Part shown: positions 25,721 to 33,931 of the stretch, piece after piece | Layout of the letters: every line of letters starts with the position of its first letter | How positions within the stretch are numbered: the first letter of the stretch is position 1 | Source: Streptomyces sp. NBC_00271 | GTDB taxonomy: Bacteria > Actinomycetota > Actinomycetes > Streptomycetales > Streptomycetaceae | Assembly: GCF_036178845.1 (NCBI RefSeq) | Contig: NZ_CP108071.1 | Location: 124,001 to 188,000, forward strand | DNA: 64,000 nucleotides | Direction of reading: 5' to 3' | The notes under the pieces: model-generated | Database searches by the model: none | Told to the model about the DNA's origin: nothing | What the model saw: the letters and a program-made list of their open reading frames with translations, nothing else | Program-made: the position numbers and the translations under genes

Positions 25721-27166
25721 TCACCGCCCCTGCTGACGGCCTATCAGACGCTCCCAGATGCGCCTCGCGCTCCAGCCACCGTGGTCGGGCACGATCGGAT
25801 GAGGCGCGGCAACGTCTGGGGCAACGTGGGTCGCCGACGGCTGCATGACCGGCGTGGAAGCAGGACTGGGCGCGCTCCGCGGGGCCTCATCGGGGAGCCT
25901 GTCCGCCCAAGCCGAGTCCTTCACCGGTTCGAAGCGCACCGGGAGCGCGGTCAGCGCGCGGTGGAAGGGGCCCGGCCGCCATTTCAGCTCTGCGACGGGT
26001 ACGACGAGTTCCACATCGGGCAGCCTGTCCAGGAGCTTCTCGATGGCGACCGTGGCGATGAGCCGGGCCGAACCTTGCGCCGGACACGCGTGTGGACCCG
26101 CACTCCAGGCAAGGTGTGCGCGATTCCCGACACGATGGTTGGACGCCTGCGCGGGATCGTTGTTGGCGGCGGCCAGACTGATGATCACGGGATCACCCTG
26201 GCGCAGCCGGGTCCCCTCCAAGACGACATCGTGTACCGGGTAGTGCACGCAGTAGTTGGCCATCGGCGGGTCCTTCCACAGAACCTCGTCGAGAGCGTCC
26301 TCGATCGGCAGACTGCCACCGGACAGGCTGCCGGCGAACCGGTCGTCGGAGAGCAGCAGCCGAAGCACGTTTGCTATCAGGTTCTGCTCGGGCTCGGTGC
26401 CCGCCCCGAAGAGTACGGACAGCTCATGGACCATCTCCTCGTCGGTGAGTGCCACCGGATGGGCCATCATCCAGGAGATCACGTCGGGCCCAGGGGTCGC
26501 CCGCTTGAAAGCGATCAGTTCATTGAGGCACTGCAACGCCTCTCCGTGCGCGCACTTGGCATCGGCCCCTGCCTCGAAGATCGCGCGCATCGCCACGAAC
26601 AGCCGCTCACCGTAGGCGGCGGGGCAGCCGATCATCCGGGTCAGTACAAGTAGCGGCAGCACCGCCGCGTAGTTGCTGAGCAGGTCCGCTTCACCAGCCT
26701 CCTGGAAGCTGTCGATGAGCGTGTCGGCTGTGGTCTCGACGTACGTACGCAGTGCGAGGGGATCGACCCGCTTCAGGCTGTCGTCCACCACGGCACGCCG
26801 TCTGCGGTGTTCCTCCCCCTCGGTGAACATGCAACTGGGCCGGTACTCCATCATCGGCATGACCGGGCTGTCCGGCCCGATGGTCCCCTCGGCCAGTGCA
26901 CGCCACCGGCGGGGGTCCTTGCTGAAGGTCCCGGGGTCGCGCAGCACTCTGAGTGCGGTTTCGTAACCGATCACCATCGAGGCCTCCACACCGGGGGCGA
27001 GCTCGACCGGTACCACCGGTCCGAACCGGCGCAGTGCGGCATAGGTGCCGACGGGGTCGGCGGCGAACTCCGGTTTGTACAGCGGGGTCCGGGAACTGAC
27101 GCCGGCGCCCGAGTGTGCTGGACAACCCGGTGGGGGTACCGCGCCGACGGCAGGGTCGGAAGTCAT
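25721..27166 (-). CDS. Conservon-associated cytochrome P450 (CYP157/156-like)
   Basis: 481-residue P450 at the end of a cvn operon. The I-helix is LFGAGTEPEQNLIANVLRLL, with Glu-Pro-Glu where most have E/D-T-T. The K-helix reads DEVLWKDPP, so the otherwise near-universal ExxR has Trp in place of Arg; loss of ExxR is known for CYP157 members of conservons. The heme loop WSAGPHACPAQGSARL keeps the Cys. A Pro/Ala-rich tail of about 70 residues follows the P450 fold and ends WSARRIWERLIGRQQGR, which is unusual. Its ATG overlaps the cvnD stop codon by 4 bp, so it is made with the conservon proteins. Substrate unknown. Confidence 0.9.
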   Translation of the reverse strand: MTSDPAVGAVPPPGCPAHSGAGVSSRTPLYKPEFAADPVGTYAALRRFGPVVPVELAPGVEASMVIGYETALRVLRDPGTFSKDPRRWRALAEGTIGPDSPVMPMMEYRPSCMFTEGEEHRRRRAVVDDSLKRVDPLALRTYVETTADTLIDSFQEAGEADLLSNYAAVLPLLVLTRMIGCPAAYGERLFVAMRAIFEAGADAKCAHGEALQCLNELIAFKRATPGPDVISWMMAHPVALTDEEMVHELSVLFGAGTEPEQNLIANVLRLLLSDDRFAGSLSGGSLPIEDALDEVLWKDPPMANYCVHYPVHDVVLEGTRLRQGDPVIISLAAANNDPAQASNHRVGNRAHLAWSAGPHACPAQGSARLIATVAIEKLLDRLPDVELVVPVAELKWRPGPFHRALTALPVRFEPVKDSAWADRLPDEAPRSAPSPASTPVMQPSATHVAPDVAAPHPIVPDHGGWSARRIWERLIGRQQGR

Positions 27167-27762
27167 GCGCGCTCCTGGGGGATACGGGTCTGGAGGTATT
27201 CGACGAGTGTGATCAGAGCTTGGGTGGAGGACTTCGGATCACGGGCGTCACAACTGACGAGCGGTGTCTCAGGGAGCAGGTCAAGAGCATCGCGAAGCTC
27301 GGGTTCGGGATACCTCGGGGCGTTGTCGAAGGTGTTCACCGCCACGGCGTAGGGCAGTCCCTGCTCCTCCAGCCTTCCCATGACGTCGAAGGACTGCTCG
27401 AGGCGGCGCGTGTCGGCGAGCACCAGCGCCCCCAATGCTCCACGTGACATGTCGTTCCACAGGTGGATAAAACGCTGCTGTCCGGGTGCCCCGAACAGGT
27501 ACATCACCAGGCGGTCGCTGAGCGTCAGGCGGCCGAAGTCCATGGCCACCGTGGTGGTGGTCTTCCCCTGAACTCCCGTGAGGTCGTCGATCAGGGCGCC
27601 GGCCTGGGTCATGACCTCCTCAGTTCTCAACGGTCTGATCTCGGAAAGGGTGTGGACGAAAGTAGTCTTGCCGACCGCGAAGTGCCCGACCACCAGAAGC
27701 TTCACCGAGATCCGCACCGTGTCCGGCAGATGACCATGGTCAGAGACGAGCGCGGAGACCAT
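27163..27762 (-). CDS. cvnD: Conservon small GTPase-like protein CvnD
   Basis: 199-residue Ras-like ATP/GTP-binding protein. P-loop VVGHFAVGKTTFVHTLSE (residues about 24-41), a Switch-like TTTTVAMDFGR, and the G3-like MYLFGAPGQQRF. In conservons it works with the sensor-like CvnA and the roadblock CvnB in a G-protein-like complex at the membrane. Its start lies inside the cvnC gene (23-bp overlap) and its stop overlaps the P450 start, so translation is tightly coupled. Confidence 0.93.
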   Translation of the reverse strand: MVSALVSDHGHLPDTVRISVKLLVVGHFAVGKTTFVHTLSEIRPLRTEEVMTQAGALIDDLTGVQGKTTTTVAMDFGRLTLSDRLVMYLFGAPGQQRFIHLWNDMSRGALGALVLADTRRLEQSFDVMGRLEEQGLPYAVAVNTFDNAPRYPEPELRDALDLLPETPLVSCDARDPKSSTQALITLVEYLQTRIPQERA

Positions 27763-28096
27763 TGAGCACCTCCTGCAGTATCTCGGCCTCGGGGAGCCAA
27801 GCCGAGGGAATGGGGGAACGAGTCAGGATATGGCTGCTATCCACCAGGTCTCCGATGAGCACCTTGGTGACGCTGACCGGCAGACTCAGGAACGCGGCGA
27901 TCTCTGCGACCGAGAGCGCACCTGCACGGCACAACTGCACGAGGCGGCGCTTCTCCGGACTCAGCGCACTCACGTTCTTGTCGGTGGCAATGACCAGCGT
28001 CACCAGATCGAGGGTGTTGCGCGTCGGATGGGCTCGGCCCTCGGTGACCACGTACGGCCGTACCAGGCCTTGTCTCTCACGCCTCAGCGGGGTCAT
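27740..28096 (-). CDS. cvnC: Conservon protein CvnC (DUF742)
   Basis: 118-residue DUF742 protein with a winged-helix look. VRPYVVTEGRAHPTRNTLDL at the N-terminus and AGALSVAEIAAFLSLPVSVTKVLIGDL as the conserved helix-turn-helix-like core. It starts at ATG 28096, overlapping the cvnB stop (ATGA). A much longer upstream open frame is a shadow of cvnB. Confidence 0.92.
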   Translation of the reverse strand: MTPLRRERQGLVRPYVVTEGRAHPTRNTLDLVTLVIATDKNVSALSPEKRRLVQLCRAGALSVAEIAAFLSLPVSVTKVLIGDLVDSSHILTRSPIPSAWLPEAEILQEVLNGLRARL

Positions 28097-28503
28097 GCAA
28101 GGCTGTCCATGCGCCGGGGGGGCGTGGTCAACTCCTTGCCGAGGCGGTCGACAAGTTTGTGCATGCGGAAGGTGACCGCCTCCATGTCTACCTTGTCGGA
28201 GGTGGAAACCGCCAGATACGCCCCGGGGCCGGCCGCAACGAGGAAGACGAAACCGTCGACGAACTCGATCAGGGTCTGCCGCCACGGTGTCTCGGATTGC
28301 CCACAGAACTCGGCGGTGCTGCGGCTGATCGACTGCAGACCTGACAGCGCCGCGGCCTGCCTGTCCGCCTCGTCCCGGCTGATGCCCTTGGAATGCGCGC
28401 GCAACATCCCGTCCGCAGAGAGCAGAATGGCATGACGCGCTTCGGGTACCTCCAGAGCGTCGTCGAGCATCCAGCCCAGCTTGTCGTTCATGATCTTGTT
28501 CAT
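28093..28503 (-). CDS. cvnB: Conservon roadblock/LC7 protein CvnB
   Basis: 136-residue roadblock/LC7 domain protein (LGWMLDDALEVPEARHAILL; SADGMLRAHSKGISRDEADR; FVFLVAAGPGAYLAVSTSDK). It is expected to bind CvnD and regulate its nucleotide state. The ATG overlaps the cvnA stop codon by 4 bp. Confidence 0.93.
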   Translation of the reverse strand: MNKIMNDKLGWMLDDALEVPEARHAILLSADGMLRAHSKGISRDEADRQAAALSGLQSISRSTAEFCGQSETPWRQTLIEFVDGFVFLVAAGPGAYLAVSTSDKVDMEAVTFRMHKLVDRLGKELTTPPRRMDSLA

Positions 28504-29786
28504 GCGTCACGTGTTCCTTCGGCGTCCGGGGTGAATCCGCGGCCGGATCGGGTGCCACGGGAGAAGGCCCCCAGGAGGGCAGCGGCGTCATTTGCGGAAC
28601 GGACTTCCGCCGAGCCCTGCTCCGGCTGGGCGGCTGTGGAGGAGGGCGCGGCAACCGGCTGGCGACGGCGGCGCTTCGGCAGGTGGAGGGCCGATTCCGT
28701 GTGGAGAACCGGTTGCGTCTCAGCGAAGTCCTGCTCCGCCGTCCGCGATACGTCTGCTGATGCGTCCGTTCGGGTCTCGGTCTGGGCGCCCAGGGGGGTT
28801 AGTAGTGCACTCGGCAGGAACACGACCGCGCGTACTCCTCCGTAGGGGGACTGGGTATCCACGGAGACACTGAATCCGTAGCGGGCCGCGAGCAGACCGA
28901 TCACCGCGAAACCGAACTGTGGCGGGTCGCCAAGTCTGCTGACGTCCACCTCCTGCTGCCCGGAAAGAAGGGCCTGCGCCCTCTCGATCTCCCGTCGGCG
29001 CAATCCCACTCCGGCGTCGTCGATCACCATCGAGACGCCGTTGTGCGCCGGTTGGAGGCTCACCTGGACCATGGTGTTGGGTTGGGAATGCCGTGCGGCG
29101 TTGTCCAGCAGTTCCGCAACGACCAGTACAGCGGGCTCCACAGCGCGGCTGACGACTGCGCTGTCCACCTGCTCGTAGACCTGAACGCGTCGATAGTCAC
29201 GGATCCGGGACGTCGCGCCGCGCACCACGTCAACGAGCGGCGCGGCGGCTCGTTGCCGCCCCGGCCATGAGCCGCAGAGGACCGAGATGGCCTGCGCTCG
29301 ACGACTGAACTGCGCGTTCATGTGGTCGATTCCCAGCAGATCATGGAGCACCTGCGGATCGTCGTGGGTCTCCTGCATTTCCGAGATCGCCAGTTGCTGC
29401 TCGTTGGCAAGACCCTGGAGCACGCGCATCGACGCCTTCAGCGCCGCCGTCGCTGCCTGGGTGGCACGCCTTTGCGTCGATTCTTCGGACCGAACAACCA
29501 TGTCCGCCACCTGCTCGACGCTCCGCGCGAACGGTGTGGCGGTGAGCTGCGGGTGCAGGAGACCGGGCACCGACTCGGAGCGGTCGGACAACTCCAAAAT
29601 CGCGGGAAGTCGTACCGCGGTCAGGTGCCCCATCTCCTCGTCTCGGGCGAGCAGTCCGGCTTCGAGGGCGGAACACCGCGCTTTCAGCGCGGCAGCCCCC
29701 CGGTGCCGGCGCGCCAGCAGGAACAGGGACACGACCGCGGCGACAGCCGGGATCCAGAATGCCGCCTCTGGTATGTCTGATGTCAT
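28500..29786 (-). CDS. cvnA: Conservon sensor-kinase-like protein CvnA
   Basis: 428-residue membrane protein. One N-terminal transmembrane segment (FWIPAVAAVVSLFLLARR), a coiled-coil helix (LKARCSALEAGLLARDEEMG), a central helical domain and a GHKL ATPase domain with N-box ELLDNAARHSQPNTM and G-box DDAGVGLRRREI, plus FGFAVIGLLAARYGFSVSV. It ends in a long Ala/Arg/Gln-rich tail of about 90 residues. It should sense a signal and speak to CvnB/CvnD; a phospho-acceptor His is not obvious. Start at ATG 29786 (MTSDIPEAAF) with GAGGAA upstream. First gene of the five-gene operon. Confidence 0.9.
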   Translation of the reverse strand: MTSDIPEAAFWIPAVAAVVSLFLLARRHRGAAALKARCSALEAGLLARDEEMGHLTAVRLPAILELSDRSESVPGLLHPQLTATPFARSVEQVADMVVRSEESTQRRATQAATAALKASMRVLQGLANEQQLAISEMQETHDDPQVLHDLLGIDHMNAQFSRRAQAISVLCGSWPGRQRAAAPLVDVVRGATSRIRDYRRVQVYEQVDSAVVSRAVEPAVLVVAELLDNAARHSQPNTMVQVSLQPAHNGVSMVIDDAGVGLRRREIERAQALLSGQQEVDVSRLGDPPQFGFAVIGLLAARYGFSVSVDTQSPYGGVRAVVFLPSALLTPLGAQTETRTDASADVSRTAEQDFAETQPVLHTESALHLPKRRRRQPVAAPSSTAAQPEQGSAEVRSANDAAALLGAFSRGTRSGRGFTPDAEGTRDA

Positions 29787-30308
29787 TGATTCCTCGTGAC
29801 AGCTCATCGGACGGGTCGCGGACGTGGCCGTTGGGGGAAGACCAATCCATCACCTTGCGGTAGGAGTCGTCGCGCCGGGCCACTGGGGGGCGGAAGCTCG
29901 CTCCATGGCGATCGGGCCGATACCGACGTGCTCCTGACGGGCGCCAGCAGGTGCAAAGTTATCCGTGAGAGCGGGCAGTTGTCAGCCTCGCCAGGGGGCT
30001 GACGGGGCAGACTTCAGTGATCGAAAAGGCAGCAGCACCTCATTCCTTCCTACCTGGGCGGCGGGTTGAGCCCCGCGCCCGCGGGGATCAGCAGTCAAGG
30101 GGGAGCGGGCGAGCTCGCTGATCCGCTGGGGTGACGCCTGTTGGCGGCCCAGGTCGGTGACGGTCAGCGCGCGCACCGCACGGGTCTCCCGGCGCCCGTG
30201 GCCGGTGCCGCGCTGATAGTGCCGGCGCGGCGACCTTGGTCCGGGGCAGAGACCGCAGCCGGGCGAACAGACGGACTGGTTGGTCTTGACTGAGGCTGAT
30301 CCTTTGGA
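29787..30308. other. Upstream region of the conservon; no secure gene
   Basis: 522 bp. The conservon promoter must lie in the first part. A minus-strand frame at 29982-30176 (MRALTVTDLGRQQASPQRIS ...) has a vaguely transposase-like tail but no motif I recognise. The rest shows nothing. Confidence 0.4.
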
Positions 30309-30920
30309 GTGGACACCCTGACAATGGGTCTCGAAGGTCCAGGAATGGATGTCCAGGTAGGACGTCAGTCTCCGATCCCGGGAAATCCCGGAAGGGACGC
30401 CGTCGCGTTGTACCGAGCCGGCGGTGGCAGGCGCACGTACGCGGCGGTGGCCGCGGAGCTCGGGATCACCAGGAGACGCTGCGCACGCGGGTCCGCAAGG
30501 ACACCGCCCAGCACACGTCCGAGCACCGCGTGGACGGGGCCGGCCGGGGTCCCGCTGAGGAGCCGGCTCGGCTGCGGGCGGAGAACGCCCAGCTACTCAA
30601 GGCGGAGAAGGAGTGGCAGCTGAAGCGTGAGATCCTGCGCCGGGCGGCTGCGTATGTCGCTCGGGAGGTGAAGTGAAGACCCGCCGCTGAGACTTCCTCT
30701 CTGACAACTACTCCGGCTTCGGCGTCCAGCGGCTGTGCCGGGTCCTCGGGGTGTCCCGCTCCGGCTTCTACCGGCACCAGGCAACTGCCAAGGCTCGCCG
30801 CCGAGCGCCAGGCGGCCGACAATCGGGCGGTCGGGGAGATCCGCGCTGTCCACGCCGAACACCACGGCGCCTACCGCGCCCCGCACGTGCATGCCGAACG
30901 CCGGTCGCACGGGCGGAAGA
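30309..30920 (+). pseudogene. IS3-family remnant (orfA and start of orfB)
   Basis: RDAVALYRAGGGRRTYAAVA and AELGIT are the orfA helix-turn-helix. After a frameshift near 30470 the zipper follows (LRAENAQLLKAEKEWQLKRE to the stop at 30676). orfB begins FGVQRLCRVLGVSRSGFYRH and breaks up after AVGEIRAVHAEHHGAYRAP near 30900. No catalytic domain remains. It belongs to a different IS3 subgroup from the copy at 8349-9671. Confidence 0.8.
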
Positions 30921-31192
30921 TCTCGGAGTCGTGGCCGAAGTGGGCGACGGCGTGACCAGCCTCGCCGTGCCGACGTGGCCGCCGCCCACAGGGCACGCGG
31001 GTGTTCTTCGTCGTCGGTCCGCACCGTGGCGACCTGCGGGCCGTCACCGGAATGATCGACGACGGACGGCTCACGGACGCGATGGACCGAATTGTCCCGC
31101 TGCCTGAGACGCGTATCGCCTACGAGGCACTCCGCACGGAGCACCGACGTGGCAATGTCGTTGTCTATGTCGACGGGGGCAATGGCGACTGA
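30918..31192 (+). pseudogene. Zinc-type/quinone oxidoreductase (MDR) remnant
   Basis: The last 63 codons (VFFVVGPHRGDLRAVTGMID ... YEALRTEHRRGNVVVYVDGG) are the C-terminal end of a medium-chain dehydrogenase. A short piece in another frame just before it (DLGVVAEVGDGVTSLAV) resembles the N-terminal region of the same family. The middle is deleted and the 5' side is replaced by IS3 debris. Confidence 0.65.
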
Positions 31193-31220
31193 CCGCTTCG
31201 CGGGTGCTCGTAGCCGCTCA

Positions 31221-31262
31221 GCCGTGGTGTGGCCGCCGTCCAAACGGCGGCCACACCACGGC
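31221..31262. terminator. Perfect 19-bp hairpin
   Basis: GCCGTGGTGTGGCCGCCGT (31221-31239), loop CCAA, then its exact complement to 31262. It lies 28 bases after the MDR remnant stop, as expected for that gene's terminator; no U-run. Confidence 0.75.
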
Positions 31263-31327
31263 TCGAACGGCTGCCCCGTCCTGCCTCGCTGCACGCTGAG
31301 CGCGTTTTCGCCTATGCGCGGTGACGC

Positions 31328-31370
31328 AGTCAGTTGACTCAAGAGAATTCCGCCCGGTGTTTTCTACGGT
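31328..31370 (+). promoter_or_regulatory. AGTCA-nn-TGACT site with -10 box, leaderless start
   Basis: AGTCAGTTGACT (31328-31339) followed by CAAGAG and, exactly 25 bp later, TACGGT (31365-31370). Seven bases after the -10 box is the ATG at 31377, so the transcript would be leaderless. The palindrome would then centre near -43. Confidence 0.65.
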
Positions 31371-31376
31371 CACTAC

Positions 31377-32369
31377 ATGAAAAACTTCATACGCCCGTGG
31401 CGTATCGCCCTCACCATGCTGATGGCCACAGCGCTCATCGCAGCGACGACCTCCCTCATCACAACCTCCACCGCAGCCGCCTCCCCGGAGACGGCAGGGG
31501 CGCGGCCGCCGGCCGGATTTGCCGAACACATCGCCCACGTCAACGGCATCAACGTGGACTACGTCCGCGGCGGTCATGGACCCACCCTCGTCCTCCTGCA
31601 CGGCTATCCGGAGACGTGGTACGAGTGGAAAGCGGTCATGCCCGCCCTCGCCAAGCACTACACCGTCATCGCACCCGACCTGCGCGGCGCCGGCAGATCC
31701 AGCGCGCCTCGCGACGGCTACGACAAGAAGACGATGGCCGAGGACCTGCACGCACTGCTGGTCCGACTCGGTCTTACCCGGCACATCAACCTGGTGGGCC
31801 ACGACATCGGCACCATGGTGGCCTACTCCTACGCCGCCCAGCACCGTAACCAGGTCGCCAAGTTGGTACTCACCGAGGCACCGATACCGGACCAGAGCGT
31901 CTACAACTTCCCCGCACTCACCCCCGCAGGGCCCGGCTTCTGGAACTTCGGATTCTTCAACGTCACCAACGGCCTTCCCGAAGCGATGGTCAAGGGGCGC
32001 GAGCAGACGTGGATCGACCGGTTCGTGGCCATGCTCGCCGTTCACAAGGACCGTGCCACCGAGCCCGCCGCCGTGCGGGAGTACGCCCTACGGCTGAGTG
32101 ACAGCGCCCACCTGCGGGCGAGCTTCGAGTGGTTCCGGGCGCTCAACCAGGACGTCGCCGACAACAAGACGTACGCCAAGAAGCCGCTGGAGATGCCGGT
32201 GCTGGCCCTGGGAGCCGAGAGCAGTCTCGGAACGAACGTTCCCGACCAGGTCCGGAAGTATGCCCGGAATATCCAGGGTGGCGTGGTCGCCGACTCCGGC
32301 CACTGGATCTTCGAGGAGCAGCCACAGGAGATGACGCGGCTGCTGCTGAACTTCCTCGCCAAGGCCTGA
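31377..32369 (+). CDS. Secreted alpha/beta hydrolase, epoxide-hydrolase-like
   Basis: 330 residues. Signal peptide at 1-38 (MKNFIRPWRIALTMLMATAL ... STAAAS). The hydrolase core has HGYPETWYEWKAVMP (oxyanion HGxP), nucleophile Asp in LVGHDIGTMVAYSYA, a lid region, and a C-terminal VVADSGHWIFEEQPQE with the catalytic His. HGxP with Asp nucleophile in GHDxG points to epoxide hydrolase or haloalkane dehalogenase rather than esterase. It acts outside the membrane. Its promoter carries the palindromic element and seems to give a leaderless mRNA. A small hypothetical gene follows 33 bp downstream and is probably co-transcribed. Confidence 0.9.
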   Translation: MKNFIRPWRIALTMLMATALIAATTSLITTSTAAASPETAGARPPAGFAEHIAHVNGINVDYVRGGHGPTLVLLHGYPETWYEWKAVMPALAKHYTVIAPDLRGAGRSSAPRDGYDKKTMAEDLHALLVRLGLTRHINLVGHDIGTMVAYSYAAQHRNQVAKLVLTEAPIPDQSVYNFPALTPAGPGFWNFGFFNVTNGLPEAMVKGREQTWIDRFVAMLAVHKDRATEPAAVREYALRLSDSAHLRASFEWFRALNQDVADNKTYAKKPLEMPVLALGAESSLGTNVPDQVRKYARNIQGGVVADSGHWIFEEQPQEMTRLLLNFLAKA

Positions 32370-32402
32370 ACACACACGCACCCGAGACCGGAGGCCGACA
32401 CC

Positions 32403-32654
32403 ATGAACCGAGTTCCCGACGAAGCCCTGATCCTGGTTCCCGGCGGCACCCTCGTCACCAGCACCCCCGAAGACGGCCGGGCTCTGGCCATCGCGATAGC
32501 CCGCAACACCGTGCACACCATCCAGCCCGACCTTGACGTACTCAAGGCCGGACGGCCCGGGTACGCCGGTGGCCCCGACGGGCTGATCGCAGCTGCCCAG
32601 GTCGTAGCACTGGAGTTCGCCACGATCGCGGCAGCCAACGGCTACTGGCGTTGA
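32403..32654 (+). CDS. Small hypothetical protein, 83 aa
   Basis: MNRVPDEALILVPGGTLVTS ... FATIAAANGYWR. Soluble, alternating strand/helix, no Cys, no membrane segment, no family recognised. GGAGG stands eight bases before the ATG. It lies 33 bp after the epoxide-hydrolase-like gene and just before a perfect hairpin, so the two genes form a short operon. Confidence 0.65.
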   Translation: MNRVPDEALILVPGGTLVTSTPEDGRALAIAIARNTVHTIQPDLDVLKAGRPGYAGGPDGLIAAAQVVALEFATIAAANGYWR

Positions 32655-32660
32655 CCCGTT

Positions 32661-32701
32661 GGCCGTTCGGCGTCGGCGGCGGCCGCCGACGCCGAACGGC
32701 C
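32661..32701. terminator. Perfect 20-bp inverted repeat
   Basis: GGCCGTTCGGCGTCGGCGGC (32661-32680) and its exact complement (32682-32701) with one base between. It starts 7 bases after the hypothetical gene and would terminate that operon. Confidence 0.8.
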
Positions 32702-32785
32702 GAACTCGCCAGGCGCATCGCCGACTACCTCTGGAATACTGCTGCTGGCACACTTGCCCGAGGAACTGGCCGAAAGGCGGAGATC

Positions 32786-33847
32786 ATGGCGCCTGGTTCA
32801 TTGCTGCCGGAAGACGGGCACGGCCCGGGCAGCCAATACACCACGGATTCGGTGCCAGTCGGCCAGAGGCCCGCGTACTGGCGCGAAGCCCTGTCCCGGA
32901 CTTTCTCCGCCGTCGACATCGTCCTCCCCGACAATGTGTACTCGGGCACCATCCGTACTTCCCAGCTGGGGAGTCTGCGGGTCGCCACAGTGGAATGCGA
33001 TGGTCTGTACTGCGTACGCAACTCGCGCCTGATTTCCCAGGGCAACAGCGAGGACGTGATCGTACGACTCCAGGGCAGGGGCGTCGCCCGACTCGAGCAG
33101 GGCGCCCGCGAGGTCTACCTGCATCCGGGCGAGATCGTCCTGTACGACATGACACGCCCCCACCGAATGGACTTCCCCGAGCCCCAACAGACGAAATCCC
33201 TCGTCCTCCCGCGGCGACTCCTGGGGCTGGAGGAGTCCGACCTGCAACGGCTCACGGCGATACCCATCCGCCCCGACACAGCCCTGGGCGCGCTGCTGTC
33301 ACCCTTTCTTTCCAGGCTCGTGGACACGGCGCAAACGTACCCGTCCCATATCGGTGAACTGCTGGCCCGTAACGCCGTGGACCTTCTCACGGCCCTGGCC
33401 GATGAACGCCTGGGCCGACGGACGGGCGAGACACCCGGTGCCGACCGGGCATTGCTCGTGCGGATCCAGGCGTACATCGGCCGACACCTCGCCGATCCGG
33501 ACCTGACCCCGAAGGCCATAGCCCGAACCCACCACATCTCGGAGCGCTACCTGCACAAGCTCTTCGAGCAGACTGACGTCACCGTGGGCCGGTGGATTCA
33601 GCGCCGCAGGGTGGAGGAGTGCCGGCGTGAACTTGCCCATCCGGAAGCGGCCGGCCACACCGTGGCCGCCCTGGCACGCCGATGGGGTTTCACCAGCGCC
33701 GCCCACTTCAGCCGGGTGTTCCGAGCTGTGTACGGGATGTCCCCCAGGGAGTGGCGGGACGCGGGCAGCATGTGCGGGGTATCGAAGACACGGTCTGAGC
33801 CGCTCGATCCGGGCTTGCACCTTGCCCGTCCTGGGGCCGAGTTCTGA
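32786..33847 (+). CDS. AraC-family transcriptional regulator
   Basis: 353 residues. The N-terminal AraC_binding_2 (cupin-like) sensor domain runs to about 190 (YWREALSRTFSAVDIVLPDN; LHPGEIVLYDMTRPHRMDFP). The C-terminal AraC double helix-turn-helix is seen in IQAYIGRHLADPDLTPKAIA, RTHHISERYLHKLFEQTDVT and LARRWGFTSAAHFSRVFRAV. I start at ATG 32786 (MAPGSLLPE) because AAGGCGGAG precedes it; the longer frame runs back through the hairpin. It lies downstream of, and may control, the epoxide-hydrolase operon. The second AraC gene at 39035 has the same architecture. Confidence 0.9.
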   Translation: MAPGSLLPEDGHGPGSQYTTDSVPVGQRPAYWREALSRTFSAVDIVLPDNVYSGTIRTSQLGSLRVATVECDGLYCVRNSRLISQGNSEDVIVRLQGRGVARLEQGAREVYLHPGEIVLYDMTRPHRMDFPEPQQTKSLVLPRRLLGLEESDLQRLTAIPIRPDTALGALLSPFLSRLVDTAQTYPSHIGELLARNAVDLLTALADERLGRRTGETPGADRALLVRIQAYIGRHLADPDLTPKAIARTHHISERYLHKLFEQTDVTVGRWIQRRRVEECRRELAHPEAAGHTVAALARRWGFTSAAHFSRVFRAVYGMSPREWRDAGSMCGVSKTRSEPLDPGLHLARPGAEF

Positions 33848-33931
33848 CATGCCGGTTCATTCACCGAAGGTCGTTCCGTTGCAGAGATGAAGACTCCCGA
33901 ACTGGCCGTGCCGTTCGGGGGCGCGGGACTG

